Shown here piece by piece: positions 15,412 through 21,718 of a DNA stretch of 40,541 nt. The position numbers and the translations under genes are program-made. How positions within the stretch are numbered: the stretch's first letter is position 1; each line of letters starts with the position of its first letter. The DNA lies in NCBI GenBank assembly GCA_009780485.1, contig WQZZ01000007.1, positions 1 to 40,541 of the forward strand, read 5' to 3'. This DNA is from Defluviitaleaceae bacterium. Lineage in GTDB: Bacteria > Bacillota > Clostridia > Lachnospirales > WRAX01. The notes beneath the pieces were generated by a model. That model made no database searches and was not told the origin of the DNA. It worked only from the letters and a program-made list of their open reading frames with translations.

Positions 15412-17853
15412 ATGGACAAGCGTGTTTTTGGAGGGATTTTAACTGTGTTATTGTTTATTTTGGTTGGCTGTGGCTCTGCCCTTACGCAGTATTATGAGGG
15501 TTATGGGTCTGCTTTTGTGCGGGATGGAGAAGGGGAAAGACCAGCTTCCCAGCCCGCTGGGGATGATGTGACCGTCAGTCGTGGGCTTGCTGCCATGATG
15601 ATTGCCTTGTCTTTCGCTGACCCAGCAGAAATCGACCGAACCCAGAGGATTATCACTTTTAGCGACACCGAACCAGATGATTGGTTTGACAAATACATAA
15701 ACAAATCATATTATTTGGGGTATTTAAGTGGCTTCGGTGACGAATTTCGTCCACATGACCCCCTTACATTGCAACAAGCCCAGTTTATTCTGGATGGACT
15801 TGACCCATACAACCCGATTCGCATACAGTTGACCGACGAAAATCGTAATATGGCAATCTCTTATGCCCTTTGGGTAAACCTTTACATACAAATGCTGGAA
15901 AATATCAGTGGCAGTGCAGGTGTCACCGCTTTGGGTTTGCGTCAAACGGATGCAGTGGTGCTTTTAACATCGGATTTTAACCAGAATTTACCTACAGGTA
16001 ACATTGTTACAAGTGGGGGGCGTTTCGCCGTTCAAGGTTTGGATTTCACACCATATTTGGATAAGGAAGTAGCCTTACTTTTGCGTGGCAGTTATGTTAT
16101 TGCGGTTGCGGGCATCTCTAACCCTGTACCCACCCTGCGAAACGCCTTTTTAGCAGAGCGTGGTAGGGACACTATCACCATTTTTGCTGGCGGTGCAGGG
16201 CGTACATTTGACATCGACCCACGTTTGCTGACAACCCTGCCAGCGGGGCGGATTGTTGATGTAACCATCGAAAATGGCAGGGCTGTGGCTGTGCAGGTTT
16301 TTGATGATAATATCTCTGGTGTTGTTAAAGAAATCGGCAATGGTTTTATTGAAATTGACGGAATGGGGCGTGTGTCAACCCGACAAGATTTTGCTATCTA
16401 CTCAATGCTGTCAACTCCCGTTGCCCTTGGGCGAACCAGCCAAATTACTATTGGCTATGATGTGGCGGATTTTACATTGCGTGATGGAGAAATCTCCGCC
16501 GCAGTAATCCTACGCAGACCAGTACCCACCCACATCCGTGTCGTGCTATCCACCACAGGCTTTGGTTCTCGCATACACAGTACTGTGGAGTTAAGAAGTG
16601 CGGGCGGACTAGCTGTTCACACCTACGACGGCATTACAAATTTTGGGGCTGGTGAAGTATTTCGTCTCGGCTATCAAAACGCCCATTTATTAGGTGGAGG
16701 ACGCATTTCAATCCATCCTCTAGGGGACGATAAAATCGAAATTATGACAATCAGCCGAAATTGGTCTGGTGGGGCAAATCCTCAATATCGTGGATTTTTA
16801 GAAATAAGTGGGCGTGATGGTGGTTTTGTGATTGTCAACCAACTACCATTCGAGCAGTATTTATACGCAGTTATCCCCAGCGAAATGCCCACGTCTTTTG
16901 GTCTTGAACCCGCCAAGGTGCAGGCTGTCACCGCAAGAAGTTATGCTTATAACCAATTTTTCGCAAATCGCTTCTATCGTTATGGGGCAAATATCTGTGA
17001 CAGTGTAATGACCCAAGTTTATAACAATATCCCAGAAACCGAGCTGGCACGCCAAGCCACAAGAGCCACAGCGGGGATGTTTTTGACCCACAATGGACAG
17101 GTTGTCAGCACCAACTATTTTTCCACATCATCAGGACATACTGCTGACCGTGGAGATGTTTGGGTAAACTTTGCTACGGGGGATTTAGATGCAGAAACCC
17201 CTGTATATCTGTCGGGTAGACCCCAAAACTTAGCCCTTGACCCAGGGGATTTGTCACAAGAGCATATTGCGAGGGCATTTTTCATGGACACCACCATAAC
17301 GGCTTACGACGACCAGTCCCCTTGGTTTCGTTGGAATTTTCACCTGACTAATGACCAACTAACTCGCATCATCAACCAAAACCTGCCAGCCCTGTCCCAG
17401 CGTAGCCCGCAGCATTTTGCTATTTTAGGGCAACAACCAACCTTTCCGCCCCAAACCGTATATACAATAGGGGATTTTGTTGATATGGAAGTGTTAAGTC
17501 GTGGACGTGGTGGCAATATCGGTCTTTTGCAGATAAACGGCACGACAAATAGCATCACCGTGAGGACAGAATACCTAATTCGTCGTTTATTAACTCCATC
17601 TTTACCAGAAGGTATAGCCCTAAACCGTCATAATAACTCCGCCCCCGTCAACAACCACTTTATTTTGCCATCTACCTTCGTAACATTTGAAGCTACAAAT
17701 GGTGGCATGACCTTTCACGGTGGCGGCTTTGGGCATGGGGTTGGTATGTCCCAACACGGTGCATATGGTATGGCACGTAGGGGTTATGACTTTGCTCAGA
17801 TACTTGTGCATTTTTATCCAGGAACGCAGCTCCTAAACCTGACGAACAACTAA
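15412..17853 (+). CDS. Lipoprotein with SLH and SpoIID/LytB domains
   Basis: SpoIID is a lytic transglycosylase that degrades peptidoglycan during engulfment; related domains occur in other wall proteins. AGGTG lies 6 nt before the ATG at 15412. The 813-residue product starts with a lipoprotein signal (lipobox LVGC, Cys20). Residues ~55-135 resemble an SLH repeat pair (TFSDTEPDDWFDKYINKSYYLGYLSGFGDEFRPHDPLT). A long beta-rich region follows. The SpoIID domain fills the C-terminal half: PFEQYLYAVIPSEMP with the expected catalytic Glu, KVQAVTARSYAYNQ, YFSTSSGHTADRGDVW, and the terminal GGGFGHGVGMSQHGAYGMA. It is over twice as long as classical SpoIID and is lipid-anchored, so it may act in wall remodelling rather than be the sporulation enzyme. 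Confidence 0.88.
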   Translation: MDKRVFGGILTVLLFILVGCGSALTQYYEGYGSAFVRDGEGERPASQPAGDDVTVSRGLAAMMIALSFADPAEIDRTQRIITFSDTEPDDWFDKYINKSYYLGYLSGFGDEFRPHDPLTLQQAQFILDGLDPYNPIRIQLTDENRNMAISYALWVNLYIQMLENISGSAGVTALGLRQTDAVVLLTSDFNQNLPTGNIVTSGGRFAVQGLDFTPYLDKEVALLLRGSYVIAVAGISNPVPTLRNAFLAERGRDTITIFAGGAGRTFDIDPRLLTTLPAGRIVDVTIENGRAVAVQVFDDNISGVVKEIGNGFIEIDGMGRVSTRQDFAIYSMLSTPVALGRTSQITIGYDVADFTLRDGEISAAVILRRPVPTHIRVVLSTTGFGSRIHSTVELRSAGGLAVHTYDGITNFGAGEVFRLGYQNAHLLGGGRISIHPLGDDKIEIMTISRNWSGGANPQYRGFLEISGRDGGFVIVNQLPFEQYLYAVIPSEMPTSFGLEPAKVQAVTARSYAYNQFFANRFYRYGANICDSVMTQVYNNIPETELARQATRATAGMFLTHNGQVVSTNYFSTSSGHTADRGDVWVNFATGDLDAETPVYLSGRPQNLALDPGDLSQEHIARAFFMDTTITAYDDQSPWFRWNFHLTNDQLTRIINQNLPALSQRSPQHFAILGQQPTFPPQTVYTIGDFVDMEVLSRGRGGNIGLLQINGTTNSITVRTEYLIRRLLTPSLPEGIALNRHNNSAPVNNHFILPSTFVTFEATNGGMTFHGGGFGHGVGMSQHGAYGMARRGYDFAQILVHFYPGTQLLNLTNN

Positions 17854-17864
17854 CCACAACGCAT

Positions 17865-17893
17865 AACGCCTCAGGTTGCATGGGGGCGTTTTT
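17865..17893 (+). terminator. Intrinsic terminator of the SpoIID-domain gene
   Basis: AACGCCTC pairs with GGGGCGTT across a short loop, followed by a run of T. It begins 11 nt after the stop codon. Confidence 0.7.
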
Positions 17894-17930
17894 CGTTCGT
17901 AAAGCCATAGGGTTTGAAATATTTTTGAAA

Positions 17931-17943
17931 TTTGTGTCACAAA
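17931..17943. promoter_or_regulatory. Small palindrome upstream of the sigma-factor gene
   Basis: TTTGTG-T-CACAAA is a perfect 6-bp inverted repeat about 25 nt upstream of a possible -10 (TATACT, 17969-17974). It may be a regulator site for the ECF sigma operon. No good -35 was found. Confidence 0.3.
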
Positions 17944-18006
17944 CAAACTTGCTTATTCGTTATATAGTTATACTTTGCAAAGTACACCAAACACAAGGAG
18001 GGGGAA

Positions 18007-18537
18007 ATGAATATTTCAGCAAATGCAAATATGGATGCTGGTGTGGATTTAGAGCAGATGATTAACGCCCACGGACAAGCCATCCTGCGATATTGCCACC
18101 TGTTGCTACGGGATTACCACGAAGCGCAGGACGTGGTGCAAACTACATTTATAAAAGCTTTTTACAGCAAGGCGGCCGCCAAATATACTTTGGACAACCT
18201 TTCCCCGCTGTTGTATAAAATCGCATATAACCAATGTATGGACATTTTGCGTAAACGCAAACGGCTTTTCGGCTTTTTAGAGCGGGAGAAGCGGGAGGTT
18301 AAGGAGTTTTATCAGATGGACGAAGGCATTAGCGAGGAGGTTAATGCCGCACTTGGCACACTTGACCCCGACGACCGTGCTTTAGTAATAAGTCGTATTA
18401 TTAATGGTTTTGAGTATGAAGAATTAAGTCAAATTTATGGTTTGCCGTCGCCCACCCTGCGCAAAAGATACGAAAGGGCGAAAAAACGACTGGCAGACTC
18501 TTTAAGAGAACAAGGGTTTGGAGGTGCGTATGAATAA
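18007..18537 (+). CDS. ECF-type RNA polymerase sigma factor
   Basis: Extracytoplasmic-function sigma factors direct RNA polymerase to envelope or stress regulons. The 176-residue product has region 2 (AILRYCHLLLRDYHEAQDVVQTTFIKAFYS, then LYKIAYNQCMDILRKRKR) and region 4 with a helix-turn-helix (LDPDDRALVISRIINGFEYEELSQIYGLPSPTLRKRYERAKKRL). Length and layout are typical of the family. A strong AAGGAGGGG site precedes the ATG. The gene overlaps the next by 8 nt, the usual arrangement with an anti-sigma gene. The cognate promoter sequence could not be recognised. Confidence 0.92.
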   Translation: MNISANANMDAGVDLEQMINAHGQAILRYCHLLLRDYHEAQDVVQTTFIKAFYSKAAAKYTLDNLSPLLYKIAYNQCMDILRKRKRLFGFLEREKREVKEFYQMDEGISEEVNAALGTLDPDDRALVISRIINGFEYEELSQIYGLPSPTLRKRYERAKKRLADSLREQGFGGAYE

Positions 18538-19858
18538 AGAAAAATTCGACCAAGATGAAATGCTGATTTCAAACGCCCTAGAGGGTGTGGACACGCCCCA
18601 ATTTAACATTTTGAAAGGGATTGAGGAGAAGATGAAACCGAAAAGAAAAATGAAACGTACAGCAATACTTGCCATTGCCGCAACTTTAGCATTGGGAACA
18701 ACGGCATTTGCCGCCCAGCAAATGGGGGCTTTTGACCGCCTGCGGGGCATTGTGGGCTACGAACACGCCCAAGACTTGACACCCATAGAAATTGTAGCGG
18801 GGCGTGACGAAGTGATGTATGACGGCGTCCGTGTGGAGCTTGTGGCAATTAACATTTCTGACGATGCTGGGCAGACGGTTGATGTGTATTTTACACTAGA
18901 GGATACCAGAGCCAACCGCCTAAATGGCGACTTTAGGGTTTATTCTAGCGTGCGACCCACGAATTTGGAAATTAGCAGGGAGCTTTTCTCCTATGGGTTT
19001 TCCTTACCTGAATTGATTGACCGTTACGAAAGTGGAGTTGTCACCATGCGTTCCCAACACAATTTTAATACGCCTGTGTCTGGTTTAGAGTTTACATTCT
19101 TCCTTGACGAAATAATTTTTGACAATGTGGAAGAACAATTTGTGCCAATTCCCTTAAACTTAGCGGACTTCCTAGGGGAGACTGATACCATCACTTATCA
19201 ATATCCCAACCCAAATCCATGGGGTACGGCTTTGCAATTCGGTAATTTAGACGACTTTAGCCTTTGGCAGGGTCTGCACGACTATCATATGGAATTAATC
19301 CAAGGGGATGGCTTGTCGTTGCTTGCTCTAGGTAACCTCAACCGCCAGTTGTCGCCGTATTTTGACTTTGCAGACACAAGGGCTTCCATTTCAAGTATCG
19401 GTTTGATTGATGGTCGCCTTCATGTGCAAATCGCCCATCCAGAGCGTCGCATTTTAGACGAGGCGGGCTGGGAAGGTTTTACCCATGTAAGTCTGTTTAG
19501 GGGTTCGCTAGACTATCTTAACACCTTGCGAGCCGAAAGGCAAGCATCGCTAGATGCTGGCTATATGCCTTGGGAAATTAACTCCGAAAGTCTGTGGGAT
19601 GGCACAGTAGCGTCAGATGTTTGGGTATCATTTTTTGCTGATGCGGATGGAAATACCTTTATGTTAAACACAATGGGCGTTGACGCACAGGGTGTTGCAT
19701 ACACACCATATGACCCACGTGCAGCTGGTAGCCTCGGAATGGATGAGCATATTTTTGACATCGACTTAGACAATATTGACCAGTATGTGCTAATGGCACG
19801 TACATTTAGTTACCAAACCCTGCCCGTAGGCTGGACGGTGACATTTAACGCAGAATAA
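18530..19858 (+). CDS. Anti-sigma-like transmembrane protein (DUF4179-like)
   Basis: GGAGGTG lies just before the ATG at 18530, within the end of the sigma gene; the in-frame start at 18518 lacks this. The 442-residue product has an N-terminal cytoplasmic segment (~45 residues, charged), one transmembrane helix (RTAILAIAATLALGTTAFAA) and a large extracytoplasmic beta-rich domain (VELVAINISDDAGQTVDVYFTLED; SGLEFTFFLDEIIFD). This matches the DUF4179-type proteins encoded beside ECF sigma factors in Firmicutes. It has no zinc-binding anti-sigma motif. I infer that it holds the sigma factor at the membrane until an envelope signal is sensed. Confidence 0.78.
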   Translation: MNKEKFDQDEMLISNALEGVDTPQFNILKGIEEKMKPKRKMKRTAILAIAATLALGTTAFAAQQMGAFDRLRGIVGYEHAQDLTPIEIVAGRDEVMYDGVRVELVAINISDDAGQTVDVYFTLEDTRANRLNGDFRVYSSVRPTNLEISRELFSYGFSLPELIDRYESGVVTMRSQHNFNTPVSGLEFTFFLDEIIFDNVEEQFVPIPLNLADFLGETDTITYQYPNPNPWGTALQFGNLDDFSLWQGLHDYHMELIQGDGLSLLALGNLNRQLSPYFDFADTRASISSIGLIDGRLHVQIAHPERRILDEAGWEGFTHVSLFRGSLDYLNTLRAERQASLDAGYMPWEINSESLWDGTVASDVWVSFFADADGNTFMLNTMGVDAQGVAYTPYDPRAAGSLGMDEHIFDIDLDNIDQYVLMARTFSYQTLPVGWTVTFNAE

Positions 19859-20040
19859 AACCAAAAAGACCAAGCTAAAAGGCATGGTCTCAGACTGATG
19901 ACGAACCCTCATGCTCGTCATTGCGAGCGTAGCGAAGCAATCTCTGATAACGTAAACATGAGATTGCTTCGTCGCTTTGCTCCTCGCAATGACGAGCATG
20001 AGGGTCTGAGACCAAGCTAAAAGCTTGGTCTTTTTTGGTT
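19859..20040. repeat. Nested inverted repeat filling a convergent intergenic region
   Basis: The whole gap between two convergent stop codons is one long inverted repeat. The outer arms form a terminator: AAACCAAAAAGACCAAGC at the left, and CTTGGTCTTTTTTGGTTT at the right. Next inward, TGGTCTCAGAC (19885-19895) pairs with GTCTGAGACCA (20004-20014). Inside lies the palindromic element at 19906-20004. The right end alone (GACCAAGC-TAAAA-GCTTGGTC-TTTTTT) is a complete intrinsic terminator. Confidence 0.85.
19906..20004. mobile_element. REP/MITE-like palindromic element
   Basis: The left arm starts CCCTCATGCTCGTCATTGCG and reaches about 19944; the right arm (19960-20004) ends with the reverse complement of that sequence. 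The arms differ by a short insertion near the middle. It carries no coding sequence. The core CGTCATTGCGAGCG...AAGCAATCTC resembles dispersed palindromic repeats I know from many bacterial genomes; its family here is not established. Confidence 0.6.
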
Positions 20041-21285
20041 TTACACCCTCTTAAAATACTTACCTACAAGCAATGCGACCACTAAGATAATGGCTGATGA
20101 TACAAAAACTATAAGCCACGAAACATTATAAAACCTTTCAAAAAGTAGTCCAAAAACAAGATAACCTATACCAAAGGCAAAAAATGGTATAGCAGAGAAA
20201 AGCGACATTACTTTCCCCACAAGGTCTGGCGGTGTTATCTTCTGTACATAAGCCCACATGGGTATCATCCAAGGTAGCATGATGATACTGAAAGCAAAGT
20301 CTGATGCCACCATAATTCCAAAAGCCACAAGATGGTGCATATCAAATATTAAAGCTATGCCAACTGGTATAAGGGCTAAGGCAAGTAGTACAGAAGTCAA
20401 AGGCACGCTTTTGATGGTCAATCTTTCGCCCAAGGTGCTTGTTATGGCAGTGCCAACAAGTGCGCCCGTCCAACTAATCCCTCTCCCAATCCCGACGTGT
20501 TCTAAACTCAAGCCCAAATCTTGAAGTGCAAATACAGGTATACCAACCATCAGCACCCCGCCTGCAATCATCGCTGATACGCACATTATTGCGGCGATTT
20601 TCATTAAAATAGGGTGCTTTTTCACAAAGTGGTATGCTTGAGCCGTGTCGTTCTTTACTATCTGGATGATATTACCGCCTGATTGCTGTTTTTCGTAGGG
20701 AAAACGGATAAGCAAATCCATAACCGCTGTAATTGCAAAGCATATTGCACTAACCAGCAAAATTGAAAACAAGCCGAACATACCAAGAAGAAATGCCGCA
20801 ACGGCAGGCGCAGCCACGTTTGATAATGTGTTTACGGCAGATGTGGCAGAATTAGCCCTAACCAATTTATCTGCTGGCACAAGCAAGGGTGTGCCACCCT
20901 GCACACACGGCATATACATACCTTGGATAATATTTAACATTAAAAGCTTAATAATTACAATTGGTACAATTGCCACCGAAAACATACCGCTGACTATCAT
21001 AAACAACACTATCATAATTGTTATGGTTACGTCCAACCAAAACATTATCCGCTGTTTTTTAAGCCTGTCCGCCATAATGCCACCTATGGGGGAAGCGATA
21101 ATAAGCGGGAGGAATGACAGCCCTAAAACCGTGCCGAACAATGCGGGAGATTCCTGGGTTTGTAGTATGTAGAGGGGCAAAGCAAATGTAAGCACTTGAT
21201 TTCCAAAGATAGAAACAAGCTGACCTATCACCAATAATGAAAAATTCTTATTCCATAATTTTTTTTGGTGCCACCCCCACACCAT
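20041..21285 (-). CDS. MFS efflux transporter (MFS_3/Mef-like), probable N-terminal frameshift
   Basis: The 414-residue product has about 12 transmembrane helices and the family pattern NFSLLVIGQLVSIFGNQVLTFALPLYIL, SPIGGIMADRLKKQRIM and a large middle loop. Such proteins export drugs or metabolites by proton antiport; the substrate is unknown. The first ATG of this frame (21285, MVWGWHQKK) has no ribosome site. A perfect AGGAGG with an ATG at 21316 lies just upstream in another frame, and that frame runs into an A8 tract (21266-21259). With seven A the two frames join to give VAPKKLWNKNFSLLVIG, the usual family start. So the gene probably starts at 21316 and carries a +1 A, natural or from sequencing. 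Confidence 0.88.
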   Translation of the reverse strand: MVWGWHQKKLWNKNFSLLVIGQLVSIFGNQVLTFALPLYILQTQESPALFGTVLGLSFLPLIIASPIGGIMADRLKKQRIMFWLDVTITIMIVLFMIVSGMFSVAIVPIVIIKLLMLNIIQGMYMPCVQGGTPLLVPADKLVRANSATSAVNTLSNVAAPAVAAFLLGMFGLFSILLVSAICFAITAVMDLLIRFPYEKQQSGGNIIQIVKNDTAQAYHFVKKHPILMKIAAIMCVSAMIAGGVLMVGIPVFALQDLGLSLEHVGIGRGISWTGALVGTAITSTLGERLTIKSVPLTSVLLALALIPVGIALIFDMHHLVAFGIMVASDFAFSIIMLPWMIPMWAYVQKITPPDLVGKVMSLFSAIPFFAFGIGYLVFGLLFERFYNVSWLIVFVSSAIILVVALLVGKYFKRV

Positions 21286-21316
21286 CTACAACGTTTTCAC
21301 TTTCTTCTGTTACCAT
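21248..21316 (-). other. Out-of-frame N-terminus of the MFS gene
   Basis: AGGAGG (21329-21324), 7 nt, then ATG opens a 22-codon frame (MVTEESENVVDGVGVAPKKIME, of which the first 19 residues would join the MFS protein) that stops at 21248. It overlaps the MFS frame and would join it if the A8 tract lost one A. Alternatively it is a short coupled leader peptide. Confidence 0.6.
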
Positions 21317-21349
21317 GATGTTACCTCCTAATATTTCGTTATCTTCGAC

Positions 21350-21398
21350 ATTATATCATGGGTAACGTGACATCAGTATGTCCTGTTCATAGGGAACA
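21350..21398 (-). promoter_or_regulatory. Promoter region of the MFS gene with two inverted repeats
   Basis: A TATAAT -10 lies on the minus strand at 21355-21350; the -35 (TACTGA) is weak. It falls in the inverted repeat GACAT-CAGT-ATGTC (21369-21382). A second repeat, TGTTC-N5-GAACA, is at 21384-21398. A repeat over the -35 suggests an operator, but no regulator gene is adjacent. Confidence 0.35.
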
Positions 21399-21458
21399 AG
21401 TAAAATCATTTTTGGGTGATAAAATAACACTGGTAATGCAACTTATTTGAATTTTTTA

Positions 21459-21487
21459 TTGCTTTTTTAGAATGAATAAAGTATAAT
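21459..21487 (+). promoter_or_regulatory. Promoter of the SLH surface-protein gene
   Basis: TTGCTT (21459-21464), a 17-nt spacer and TATAAT (21482-21487). Transcription would start near 21494, giving a leader of about 225 nt before the ATG at 21719. Confidence 0.6.
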
Positions 21488-21493
21488 AAATTG

Positions 21494-21718
21494 GGTATAT
21501 ACAAAACTCTTAAGTCTTGGTTTTATATGGTTTTTGGGTTTTGTAAGATGCTTAATATACTTAGGAAAGGGGGCTTGATTTTAGTTATAGTAAATCGTCA
21601 TTATCCTCTCCAACGTTATTTTACCATTAAAATTAACTAGGAGATAATTTGGGAGAAATTTTTGGAATTGACGAAGCAGGAAACAAAAAATCAAGAATGA
21701 AAGGAAGTGCGAACAAAG
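21494..21718 (+). promoter_or_regulatory. Long 5' leader of the SLH surface-protein gene
   Basis: The non-genic stretch 21317-21718 holds the MFS promoter, the SLH promoter and this leader. The leader contains a hairpin (GTTATTTTA-CCAT-TAAAATTAAC, 21615-21637) just before AGGAG (21639-21643). Five nt later a TTG opens a 26-codon frame (21649-21729) that overlaps the start of the surface protein by 11 nt. I recognise no riboswitch class. Confidence 0.4.

Noticed and set aside
21384-21398. LexA (SOS) box at TGTTC-N5-GAACA
   Set aside because: The Firmicute LexA box has GAAC first and GTTC second; the arms here are in the opposite order.
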